Under the pieces are notes generated by a model. That model was given only the letters and a program-made list of their open reading frames with translations. It was not told the origin of the DNA and searched no databases. A DNA stretch of 64,000 nucleotides from Paraphysomonas bandaiensis (lineage: Eukaryota > Chrysophyceae): assembly GCA_965644295.1 (NCBI GenBank), contig CBFFRP010000298.1, positions 558,001 through 622,000 of the forward strand, read 5' to 3'. A program made the position numbers and the translations under genes. Within the stretch, counting starts at the first letter, position 1; every line of letters begins with the position of its first letter. Shown piece after piece: positions 45,971 to 56,645 of this stretch.

Positions 45971-46693
45971 CGTGATACGGAAATCGTCTCTTGGGTGCAC
46001 AGAAGATCCTTGGCAATTGACATATTGCATGATAAGGTAGAGAAACACTGGAGTGATCAGAACTCGATTGCTGCTATGCATTTATTGAAGTAGTTAGGAA
46101 TGCATGTTCTAGATTCCAGATATCAACAATATATTGAAAGTCTTACATATGACAGATATTGGGAACAGAACATAGTGTTCGGTGCTGTGTTAATAACAGT
46201 AATTGCACATGTACTCTATCAATGACAAACCATTTAACTCGATATAGCATTCTATATTTCAACTTACATACTTACATATGTATATCAATGATACCAGCAG
46301 TTAATAGTGACTATCAAGACAGTTACTGTATGTGTATGTTCTTCCTATCAAAATAGTAGTGTACTTACATGTTTTCTGAAGCGTTGCTGCATTGTAATGC
46401 TTAGTGCCACTTAACGTAGTAAGCAGCTCACAACTACTCGCTTCGATATGCCGCTACGATATTGAGCATCATTTTCTACCTCTCTAATGTAACATAAATA
46501 CCTTACACTACACTACACTACACTACACTACAACAAATACTCAATTACGTGACCATTCTTACTATGTTAACCCCACCTTTGCATAATATAGATCAGAAAC
46601 AATTACGTCATTGAATAGTTTCACAAAACTTCAGTGTAAATGCCTACACTCCAACCGTGAAAACAGCTACACGCCTTACGCACAACTATCGTC
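45971..46693. other. Intergenic with a short ACACT pentanucleotide run
   Basis: No gene recognised. A TACAC pentamer is repeated about five times at 46508-46533. The 3' flank of CCT8 follows. Confidence 0.55.
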
Positions 46694-48446
46694 CTATGGG
46701 TCCATGTCTCCTCCCGGACCTCCAGGGCGCTTAGGACCTCCCGCGGGCTTGGACATGACGATCTGATCTACCCTCAACACAGTTATTGCGGCATCCACAG
46801 CCAAGCGGAGAGCATTCAATTTCGTGGCGTAGAGATCATACACACCAGCAGCGGCAGCGTCCATAGGCTTGAGCTCCTCGGTGTCAAAGCCCATATTGGC
46901 CCCTTGTCCGTCGGCGTGGGCCTGGTGGAGGTTGTGCAAATGAACAGTTGAGTCTCCACCCGAGTTCTCAGCCAAAGTGCGGGGAACCACGTCGAAGGCC
47001 TCAGCAAACTTTCGGATAGCATACTGGTCCAGGCCTTTTACCTCGTCCGCGTAGCTCTTCAGCCGTCTGTTAAGTTCGAGCTCCACTGCCCCCGCTCCGG
47101 GAAGCAACCGACCATCGTTGCAGAGCGTCTTCACAGAGCAGATCCCGTCGTCCAAGGAGCGCTCCAAATCGTTCATAACGTTCTCAGTGGCAGCGCGGAG
47201 GACAATACTGGCGATGGATGTATCTTCAGACTCATCCTGCGTAAGCATGGTGATCTTTCTGCCAGCAACTTCAATAACTTCAAGCCTACAAAAAAGCTGT
47301 CAAGGAAGGAAAGCAATCTACATTTAGTAGTACTCACAAGGACACTTCCCCCATCTCTTCGGGAGAACAGGGGCCAAGCTTCATCACCGCAGTAGCTCCA
47401 AGGGCTCCACAGATTCGTCTGAGCTCGAATTTGGACATGATCTTAAGCACCATTAGCCCATACTTGTCCAAGAAATGCAATGCCATCTCACTCACTGAAC
47501 CATTGCACACAACTCCCTTCACCCCTGCCGCAGAAATGCTCGCAACAATTTCCTCCATCTTCTTCTCCTCACTCTTGTTATAGTTCATCAGCTCATCAGC
47601 ATTCTTTAGGAGGACTGTTCCCTTGGCCTCCGCAGATGCGGCCTCGAAACCACAACCGAACACAATTACTTTCCCATTCTTAACGCTCTTGACAATTCCC
47701 TCCGCATCTCGCAGAATGACCATGCCCTTAACCACTGTACTCTGTAAAACATTGCCCCCCCGGAGCTTTGCGATACGCACATTGTCGACATTCAGTTTGG
47801 GGTGGGCGTTACCAGGGCGAAATGTTGAGATGCAGGCACGGGTAATAAGGTCGCCAAGGAAGTCCTCGTATCCAGCTTGCTTGGTGCCTACAACTGCACG
47901 TATGGCCGCCTTCACATCATCCACAGCACGCACATCCTGTACATTGCGAACAACCAAAGTAGGTAAGATATCCACTGTCTTGTTCAGAGCCATCTGGTAC
48001 CCAGTGACAATCTCAGAAGTGTGTACGCCATTCTTAATGAGCTCCTCGGCGTTCTTCAGAAGCTCACCAGCAAATGACAGTACCTAATAGATATATAAAA
48101 AACAAAACGACCAGACCATAAGCACTCTTACAAAATTTGTATTGTCTCCATATTCCATTTCTTGGGTCTCACTGGCCAAGACCAGCATCTTAGCAGCAGG
48201 GTGCTGGACCTCGAGCTCCTTAACTATCGTCGCACAGTCACTGGTGACTATAATCTTCTCTAAATGGTTCACAACTAATTTATTCATTCCGTTTGGACCG
48301 AGAGATGTTTGCACCATTCCAGCGATTGCCTTAGCGGCCTCAATGTTGCGGAGTACAGCCCCGTGCACTCCCTCGAAGTGCTTGTGGCCATCCTTTAACA
48401 TACCGCCTAGCCCGGCAGCTGCATTCAAATTCATAGATTTTGCCAT
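46694..48446 (-). CDS. CCT8: T-complex chaperonin subunit theta
   Basis: Three exons, 48132-48446, 47338-48083 and 46694-47285, join in phase to 550 residues, the normal length for CCT8. The N-terminus has FEGVHGAVLRNIEAAKAIA, SLGPNGMNKLVVNH and SDCATIVKELEVQHPAAKML. The nucleotide-binding loop reads EYGDNTNFV across the first intron where most CCT subunits have GDGT. Later blocks are VKGVVCNGSVSEMALHFLDK, the apical domain, and DDGICSVKTLCNDGRLLPGA, a group II chaperonin signature; MGFDTEEL-type end segments also fit theta. The protein is one of eight ring subunits that fold actin, tubulin and WD proteins in the cytosol. The C-terminus is Gly/Pro-rich (PGGPGGDMDP). Confidence 0.93.
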
Positions 48447-48953
48447 TGTGAATAAACAATATTATTCTACTGAATTAACTGGCAAATAACTTGTATATAT
48501 ATAAGCTGCACACCTCGAAATATGTATATACAAGTTGCCCATTACCAGACTCTTGGTCTCAACCACACACACAAAAACACACACAGAAATGTAGACAGAG
48601 TTGGAGAATGTGTATGTATGAATTTGTATGTATGTTGAGTGTACTGTGATACCGTGTACGTGAATGTTGTGTGCAAGTAAGTAGGTACTCACTGCGGTTG
48701 GATATTGGTTTTGTAGGATAGGTCTGCAGGTACATAAGTACAAAAACAACTCTAGTACTCTCCACCACAAAAAGAAACGAACACCATCAAAACTAAAATC
48801 CTGAATATATCCTATGTCGATTAAAGATACTTTATATGTGGTCGAAGGAAAGGTGAGCAAAAAATATAATAAAACAAGTTGAGTGAAGTGGTCTGTGGAG
48901 AGGTGGAACAAGACCTTAACTATTATTATAGGTGAAGAACTGGTTAAGCTACA
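48447..48953. promoter_or_regulatory. Shared upstream region of CCT8 and RPL36; possible RPL36 5'UTR intron
   Basis: About 500 bases between divergent housekeeping genes. A GTGAGC donor at 48853 and a TTATAG acceptor ending at 48931 would define a 79-base intron upstream of the RPL36 ATG. An ATG at 48814 would then begin an upstream frame (MSIKDTLYVVEGK) that overlaps the RPL36 start out of frame. ACACAC-type runs lie at 48565-48590. Confidence 0.4.
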
Positions 48954-49370
48954 ATGTCATCATCTGGAACTTGCGTAGGACTCAACAAGGGCTTTCCTGT
49001 CGAGAAGAGGAATGTCCCTAAGAGACCAAGCCAGAACAAGACTGTAAGAGTTTGTATTATGCAATATATCTCTTGTAATTGATATGCAGAAACTCTCCAA
49101 GCGTAACGCTATGGTGAGAGACCTTGTTGGCGAGGTTATGGGCATGGCTCCTTACGAGAAGAGACTCTTGGATATGCTTAAAGTTAGCGGAGCCAGTGCC
49201 GATAAGCGCATGTACAAATTCGCCAAGCGCAGGGTAAGTCATATAGGAGTGATTATACGTCGATGACATGCTTTTTCCAGCTTGGATCCCACAAGAGAGC
49301 TTTGAAGAAGCGCGAGAAGGTCAAGGAGATGTACTCTAAGATGAGAGCTAAGGCTGCTATGCACAACTAA
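48954..49370 (+). CDS. RPL36: Large-subunit ribosomal protein eL36
   Basis: Three exons, 48954-49043, 49090-49233 and 49281-49370, give 107 residues, the usual size. Family features are VGLNKGFPVEKRNVPKRP, then KRNAMVRDLVGEVMGMAPYE, KRLLDMLKVS, DKRMYKFAKRR and the basic C-terminus LGSHKRALKKREKVKEM. It is a cytosolic 60S ribosomal protein. Introns are 46 and 47 bases with GTAAGA/GTAAGT donors. The codon-clean sequence and fixed N-terminus make the start certain. Confidence 0.95.
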
Positions 49371-49957
49371 ACACCTTTAATATGTACATTGGCTGTCATC
49401 ATTCCAGATGAATTCCATGCTTTTCAGTTGAGGATGGGCTTAACGTAAATCTTCTCTCTTCAATAATACTATTGTGTTTACTTCATGTTCTATGTGGGTG
49501 GTCGGATACATTGATGTGCGATTTAGGCATACGCGGATACTTGAGTATGAAAGTATCAACGTGAACCTATGCAGTCATATATCGTTGTATTTCGGATCAG
49601 AAAATGATGACAGCTCAAGTCAACACATTATTCAACCGTGCTAGCATTCTGGTCTACTACCACATGTATGATTACGTTCTAGCCGCTATTTCAGTTTGCT
49701 TTTATATTTATTACTTTAGACCATACGCTTAGTTATTACATTCGACATTCCAATGTAGACAATTATACTTGCAAGCATAAAGCAACTGCATAGCATTTCT
49801 TAATCAACTAGATTCGAATAAGAAATCTTACAACTGTGAAAAGTTGTAATCGCATGAGGCTTTGGTATTCAATCTAGAGGTTGATCTACAAGAACTCTAT
49901 CCTCCAGAATGAAAAAGCACCGTTCTCCATAACCCTGAATGCAAGCTAGCTATATAT
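49371..49957. other. Intergenic region
   Basis: 3' flank of RPL36; AT-rich with no recognised gene. Confidence 0.5.
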
Positions 49958-51110
49958 TGAATGTCTTTTTATTTAGCAATAGGCGTTAAAAACTCGTTCC
50001 GATATAGCGGCTAGTTGAATACTAGTCTACTAGTTAGACCTCTACCCATAACTAATCAGCACAAATTCTATTATCCTACTATTTAACGCTACAGAAGCTG
50101 CTTGTGCGTCGCCGCAAGCACCAAGGTGCAACCACTTCCGTTCTTGATGTTGTGTGTGAGTTCGCCCTGCTCGTGTGTCTGAGGACTCACTGGCGCGTGT
50201 TGTCCGGGGGTCTCCCCTTGGGATACGGTTCCGCCTGACTCTGAGGTACCGGGTTCTGTATTAAGGTCCTGAGTGTACCGAGCACTAGATGTGTGGACTG
50301 AGAGGTTGATGGTGTGGTGGAATGTGGCGGTGTCGCCATGCACCGTTTGGGCGTTGGGCATAGGTGGAGTTGCCGGAGACGTCGTCGCCTTTGTCTAGGG
50401 CCTGTTGGTTTCATACGGTCCGTTGCTATGGTCCTCTGTGTATGGTTGGTAGGGTTCAGAGGTGCGGTGGGCGGTGTTCCAGTCTCGGTTCTTCTGTGGA
50501 TTCCTAGTAATCTTAGCACCCTTGGGCGTTTCCGTTTCTGTCTGTGTTTTGGACTCGGCCGCGGTAGTAGCCTTGGGGGGCCTTTCCGTAGGGTCACGTA
50601 TCTTCTTCCGCGATCTTGGATCATGAGCTTTGCTGCAGCGAAAAGCGGTAGCAGTAATTTGATGATCGCTGATTCGATGCTGCGCAGTCCTTGGGATGTC
50701 AGTGATTCATGGATGTGATCTCCAAAAACCATTTCAAGCTGTGTCATTGTGATGGTACCCGTCCAGAATCTCTCCACCTGTGGCACGGAAGGGTTCCAGG
50801 CCCTGCTGGAGAGTCGCTGGAGTACAGTGGTGGTCCATTGGGGTAATTCCGGATTCCTCATTTCTTCTAGGAGCGCGTTTTTGTGGCTGTGAAATGCAGA
50901 CTCCCTTATCTGCGTTATGGTGTCGTTTGTGCAGTCTAGACACATATGCTTGAGTGAGTCTAGTCTAAATCCGCAGTCAGAGCATACGGCTTTAGCCATG
51001 TCGAGTCCGTGTTTGGTTTTCGCCCGGTTTCTTCCTATGCTGAAGGACAAGCTAGCTATGTCCCTGTTACCCTGACCACATTCATCAGGATAATTACGTG
51101 CAGCGTATCA
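49958..51110 (-). mobile_element. 5'-truncated LINE (non-LTR retrotransposon) 3' end
   Basis: A minus-strand frame open from about 51108 to TGA/stop at 50187 reads DIASLSFSIGRNRAKTKHGL, then CSDCGFRLDSLKHMCLDC (C-x2-C...H-x-C-x2-C zinc-knuckle layout, as found at the C-terminus of LINE ORF2), then FHSHKNALLEEMRNPELPQW. A Pro/Thr/Arg-rich extension (RPRVLRLLGIHRR) follows. There is no reverse-transcriptase catalytic motif, so only the 3' end is present. The 3' UTR (50143 down to 49958) is the same tail found in the SINE-like family: GCACCTTGGTGCTTGCGGCG … GCTAAATAAAAAGAC. Confidence 0.65.
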
Positions 51111-51491
51111 GGTATCAAGTATTCAATACATTATTAAGATATTTATCGTATTATTCACACTTGTTACGACGTTCTTCTACACGTGTCATATGTATAATGT
51201 ATAATTAGCTTTTTACAAGAAAACGTCATTAGTGATTCGCTATTAGCGATATCACAATGTATCAATCTACTAACTAGCTAGTATATGGCTACAGTACTAT
51301 CATTGGTGTAATATAAAGAAGAATTAACATAGGTGTAAATTATAATAAAGATATAAATGAATTAGTATCGAATATATGGAAAAACAACGAATGAATAGAA
51401 AATAAATACGAAAAAATAGAAAGTAAAAAAAGAATCGAAAAAGGATAAAGGAAAGAATCGAAAGAAAAGTAATAAACAAGGACAACTGTAT
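51111..51491. other. Intergenic
   Basis: AT-rich spacer between the LINE fragment and the HTH gene; purine-rich AAAGAATCGAAA-like words around 51420-51475. Confidence 0.5.
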
Positions 51492-52222
51492 CTATTTAGA
51501 GACAGCTGTGTAGTTTGTATGCAATGTGGTGTGTCTGTCAAGCATACCGTCACATGGAGGGTTACCGCAGCTGTAGACGCGACAATTCTTGACCGTGCAC
51601 CTCCTCCATTGTGCCCTAAATTCACCACCTGTAGATGAACACCCACAACATTTTTTGTTAGAATGTCGGGGCTTGGAAACATCGTTCACCATTGGTAGTA
51701 CCACATCCATGTCCACTTCCGCCTCTTCTTTCCCTAGGCCAAGTTCTTTGCGGTAATTGTACATTGTGCTTCGACAGAATGTAGTGGTAGCCCTCGCATT
51801 GGGCTTGCCCATCTGTGCCGCCACTTGGAAGGCCTTCTGCCAAGAGTCTTCATAGTTTTCTGTCTCTCCCCCAGTGTCATCCTTAGCTTTGAGAGCTTTC
51901 ATGGCCTTGCAGTTATCAGTAGTCAGTTCGACCAGCTTTCGCTGCCCTTCCACAGTCAACTTGCGGGGTCGCCCTAACACACAGTCTGGACTCTCTCCAT
52001 TAGAGTGGCGGTTTAACGCACTTGTGATAACATATTTAGTGGAGGATACACAGATAAATAGGAATGAACTTACGCTTGTAATGTGTGTCTGTCTACTTTC
52101 ACTACTTTGGACGCCTTATTTACGCTAAACCCCCTCGTATTAACGAGATCTATGCCAACTCGCTTCCGTTCATTCACATCAGCTGATACGGGGGGTAACA
52201 CTGTCCCACTGCGAGTAATCAT
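51492..52222 (-). CDS. Psq/CENP-B-type helix-turn-helix protein with Cys-rich C-terminus, transposon-derived
   Basis: Exons 52074-52222 and 51492-52020 join in phase across a GTAAGT...CACAAG intron to 225 residues. ATG 52222 opens MITRSGTVLPPVSADVNE. The first part, GFSVNKASKVVKVDRHTLQA, then CVLGRPRKLTVEGQRKLVEL, has the psq HTH plus the 'LGRP-x-x-LT' bridge of pogo/Jerky/CENP-B-type DNA-binding domains. The C-terminal third has KKCCGCSSTGG, RRCTVKNCRVYSCGNPPC and DRHTTLH, a Cys/His cluster as in some transposase C-termini. No DDE catalytic core lies between. The frame and intron are intact, so it may be expressed as a DNA-binding protein (a domesticated or non-autonomous element). Confidence 0.6.
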
Positions 52223-52600
52223 CGACCCTGAATGGATGTATATGTTACTACACAGTGAACATATGCGTAGTAGTTAACTTGCATAGATATATGAGCAGCT
52301 TACCGATTACAAATACAGAAATTACAGGCGAACGAAAAGGAAATAAAAGAAACAGTTTGTAGTGGCAAAACTATCTCTGAGTGTAGATCATTGATATACA
52401 AAATAGCAGTTGATATTGCACTGTATATGTATAGCACTACCACTTAAAGTAATGATATTGATCATATCGGATATCTACAGCAGAGGCAGTGTAAGCAAGA
52501 TACTACAGATGAACACTGTGTATGTATTCCTATTCCGGTATTGATACAGAGATTGTAGACTGTAGATTGTGAACTAGAAGTCTACTACGAAGAAGAAATG
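52223..52600. other. Intergenic
   Basis: No gene recognised; upstream of the HTH gene and of a MITE-like repeat. Confidence 0.45.
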
Positions 52601-52614
52601 AAGTGAGTTGCTTG

Positions 52615-52790
52615 AAGTTTAATTGGGTGGGGGGTAGTTTTTTTGGACACTCCTGCTTTTGTATATGGATGTTGTGTACAGAGTATGCTGTTGAGTACAT
52701 TTTCTTCAGGGTAGGAATTCTTACGAGAAATCGATTTTCGGCTTTTTTTGTAAGAAAACTGGAATTCCACACCCCAAAAAACTGAAACAA
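52615..52790. repeat. MITE-like inverted repeat related to the 8.5 kb one
   Basis: The ends GGGGGTAGTTTTTTTGG and CCCCAAAAAACTGAAAC are roughly inverse, and the interior GAAATCGATTTTCGGC with following T-run and GTAAG matches the core of the 8521-8681 repeat (GAAATTGATTTTCGGC). It is small and non-coding. Confidence 0.4.
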
Positions 52791-52952
52791 GGCAGTATGG
52801 ACTCCACTGTACCAGGCAGGAGTATCTGGATATTGGCAGGTAAATTTCAGTACTAATGTGTGTATTGCTTATAGGTGTGTACAGGTGTGGATAGTAGGAG
52901 TGATATCTGGGTAGATATATGAATCATATCATCCAAGTGTATATTGAGATCA

Positions 52953-55583
52953 ATGCTGTACTTTTGGAAACAGTTTACGATAACTGAAATTATTAAATCT
53001 GCTCGAGATGGTGATCTGAATGGTGTGGTAAGGGGTGTTGGTAGGGGCCATACCAATAAACAAGATGAGGTAATGTATACATCACATATATACATATATA
53101 CAGAGAGTGTTATTATATAGGGGCTCATGTATGTGTATATGTCATAGGATGGTTGGACAGCCCTTCACTATGCTTCCATGTCAGGTCACAGTGATATAGT
53201 TAAGTATCTGGTGGATGCAGGAGCAGATTGTAGTATGAAAACCAATGTAGGTGACCTCTCCTCTACCCCATATATATAGAGTGTGTGTGTATTATATTAC
53301 AGGGGTTCATATTTACTGTTGTTTTTATTACAGAGTGGTTGGACAGCTCTTCACAGGGCTGCCTCAGGCGGTCACAGTGATATAGTTAAGTATCTGGTGG
53401 ATGCAGGAGCAGATTGTAGTATGCAAACCAATGTAGGTGACCTCTCCTCTACCCCATATATATATAGTGTGTGTGTGTTATATTACAGGGGTTCATATTT
53501 ACTGTTGTTTTTATTATAGGATGGTGGTACAGCTCTTCACTACGCTGCCTCTAGAGGTCGTAGAGATGTAGCTGAGTATCTGGTGGCTGTTGGCGCAGAT
53601 TGTAATATACAAACCAATGTCAGTCATCCATTTCTCTATATCCCAGCGTATATATAGTATTATGATGTGGGGGCTAATATCTGGTTGTTGCTTTTTTGTA
53701 GGCTGGTATGACAGCTCTTCACTATGCTGCCATGACGGGTCACAGAGATGTAGCTGAGTATCTGGTGGGTGCAGGAGCAGATTATAATCTACGATCCAAT
53801 GTAAGCTCCCCGACCCCTCTACGTCATATACATATATAATGTACATGCTGTTACACTATAATGGGTTTATATCGAATTTTATTTTATAGGGTGGTAACAC
53901 AGCTCTTCACTTGGCTGTCGATAATGATCACAGAGATATAGCTGAGCATCTGGTGGCTGTAGGAGCAGATAGTAATGTACAAACCAATGTAAGTAACCCC
54001 ATCCTTCTCTACCGCTAAGCGTATATGGTGTTATACCCTAACGGCTCATATCTGATTGTTATATTATGTAGGATGGTATGACAGCTCTTCACTACGCTGC
54101 TGATAGAGGCCACAGAGATATGGTGGAGTATCTGGTGGCTGTAGGGGCAGATTATAATATACAAACCAATGTAAGTAGCTTCACCCGTTTCTACATTTGT
54201 GTATGTATAGTGTTATACTCTGAGGGCTTATATCTGACTGTTGTTATTATAATAGCCTTATATCATTGGGGCTCATATCTGCGTGTTGCTTTATTATAGG
54301 GTGGTAACACAGCTCTTCACTATGCTGCCATGACAGGTCGCAGAGATGTAGCTGAGTATCTGGCGGCTGTTGGAGCAGATTGTAACATACAAACCAATGT
54401 AAGTATCCCTATTCTTTACTAGACCAGCAGGGTATATGTAGTGTTATATTACTAGAGACTAATACTTGGTTGTTTTCGTTATTATAGGGTGGTAACACAG
54501 CTCTTCACTATGCTGTTGATAGAGGCCACAGAGATATAGCTGGGTGTCTTGTGGCTGCAGGGGCAGATTATAATATACAAACCAATGTAAGTGACATCGC
54601 CCTATTCTACATCAGCGTGTGTATAGTGTTATACTCTAAGGGCTCATATCTGATTGTTATGTTATGTAGGATGGTATGACAGCTCTTCACTATGCTGCTG
54701 ATAGTGGTCACAGAGATATAGCGGAGTATCTAGTGGCTGTCGGTGCTGATTATAATATACAAACCAATGTAAGTAACTTCGCCCTCTTTGGCATCAGTGT
54801 ATGTATAATGTTTTACTCTGAGGGCTTATATCTGACTGTTGTTTTATGTAGGATGGTATGACAGCTCTTCACTATGCTGCCATTGCAGGTCGCAGAGATG
54901 TAGCTGAATATCTGGCGGCTGTTGGAGCAGATTGTAACATACAAACCAATGTAAGTATCCCTATTCTTTACTAGACCAGCAGGGTATATGTAGTGTTATA
55001 TTACTAGAGACTAATACTTGGTTGTTTTCGTTATTATAGGGTGGTAACACAGCTCTTCACTATGCTGTTGATAGAGGTCACAGAGATATAGCTGGGTGTC
55101 TTGTGGCTGCAGGGGCAGATTATAATATACAAACCAATGTAAGTAACATCGCCCTATTCTACATCAGTGTGTGTATAGTGTTACACGCTAAGCTATATCT
55201 CATTATCACTGTTATTTTAAATAGTCTATTTTTGGGCCTTATATCTGATTGTTATATTATGTAGGATGGTATGACAGCTCTTCACTATGCTGCTGTTAGA
55301 GGTCACAGAGATATAGCGGAGAATCTGGTAGCTGCAGGCGCAGATTATAATATACAAACCAGTGTAAGTATCCCTACTCTTTCTACCCCCTTATATATAC
55401 ATTACCCACGGACCTACCATATGAAAGACAACATGAAAACTCGGCGATGTACTGTGTCATTTCATTTTATGATCTCCATGTTAATTTTTGCAGGATGGCA
55501 TGACTCCTGGTGATATAACAAGAGATGATTCAATACGTCAACTTTTCCTAAATACACATGTTAGCAAAAGTATTATGTACTGA
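52953..55583 (+). CDS. Ankyrin-repeat protein encoded by 99-base one-repeat exons
   Basis: Fourteen exons, all phase 0. Exon 1 is 52953-53069 (MLYFWKQFTITEIIKSARDG). Exons 2-13 are exactly 99 bases each: 53148-53246, 53334-53432, 53520-53618, 53702-53800, 53890-53988, 54072-54170, 54300-54398, 54488-54586, 54670-54768, 54852-54950, 55040-55138 and 55265-55363. Exon 14 is 55494-55583 (DGMTPGDITRDDSIRQLF). Each central exon encodes one 33-residue ankyrin repeat of the form DGMTALHYAA-x-x-GH-x-DIAEYLVA, ending ADYNIQTN, cut always between Asn and the next Asp/Gly. The total is 464 residues. Introns are 78-130 bases. It is probably a protein-interaction scaffold; partner and location are unknown. 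There is no signal peptide or other domain. Confidence 0.92.
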
Positions 55584-56068
55584 TCGTCGCATTTGTAGAA
55601 CTAGAAACATTTTTTTTATGTGCGTGTTGTATAGGCTAAGAGACAGAGACAGGACGAGGAAACTGCTGCATAGATATGTATGTGATATCTGTTATCTCAC
55701 TCTGGTTATTTCCATCGTGGCTTGAGTTATATCTATATTTCTCTAACCGTAGTGATAATAGTTGCATCTGGGTGCTTGTCGAGTGGCAGATGTAATAATA
55801 TATTCTAAAGTCAACATCACAATTAAGATGTAAGATAGAAGATAGTTTCCATTTAAGCTGAATATTACAGTTGAATGTCTATATTTTCCCGGTGCTGATA
55901 ATATTAGCGTTTTGTTGAACCCGATCCAGGTTATGTTTACTGCAGAGGTATACTTCTTGGCTTCTACCATTCACGAGCATTCCTAACACCATCAAGCTAC
56001 CTCTGCTTGGGTTATTTCAATTTCTGGTTAACAATAGTTGCCAACGAATTACATGCTGAACACATTAG
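55584..56068. other. 3' flank of the ankyrin gene
   Basis: No gene recognised; ends at a SINE-like copy. Confidence 0.5.
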
Positions 56069-56453
56069 TAGTGAAAGTCTTATTATTAGAAATAGGCATG
56101 TAAGAGTCATAACTAATATAGCATTGCAATTTAACTAACTTGTGCTTAACTCTGATATCCTACTATTTAACGCTTTAACGCTACGAAAGCTGCTTGGGCG
56201 TCAACACATACACCAAGGTGCAAGGTGTAATCGCTTTCGCCCTATCACTCAAAGCAAAAGCAGTAAGCAAGCAGAATATTCGTCAAGGCCCGAGTGCCCC
56301 TTGTACTACACAAACATTAGGCTATGAGTAGGCAGATTTTGTTCTGCTGACTATATAAGCGGCTCACTTTAGTTTCCCGAAGAAATATCTCCGGTATTTA
56401 TCCCCCAGAACACCACGAACCACGAAGAGGTGCGAGTTCGACTTTGTTGAGGG
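56069..56453 (-). mobile_element. SINE-like element copy A8
   Basis: On the minus strand it begins CCCTCAACAAAGTCGAACTC (56453) and ends AATAATAAGACTTTCACTA (about 56069). It carries the AGGATATCAGAGTTAAGCAC subfamily tail and a small duplicated GCACCTT in front of the hairpin block. Confidence 0.7.
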
Positions 56454-56645
56454 TGTTGAACAGACTATCAATCATCAACATAAATAGCATTGAGGTACAA
56501 CCAAATTGTGCGCTCATGAGACAACATTCCAGTTTAAAATTTTCTCTGGCACGTCGAGTATAACGTCAATAGTTCAAATATATTACATACTATTAACTTC
56601 ATGTCTGTAAAAAATATATTCACCAGAAACTTTACTTATACAGAA
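56454..56645. other. Short intergenic gap
   Basis: AT-rich spacer between the SINE-like copy and the 3' end of ARP6; no feature recognised. Confidence 0.4.

Noticed and set aside
50314-50718. 134-codon plus-strand frame rich in Arg/Gly/Val
   Set aside because: It is the antisense of the Pro/Arg-rich LINE extension, not an independent gene.
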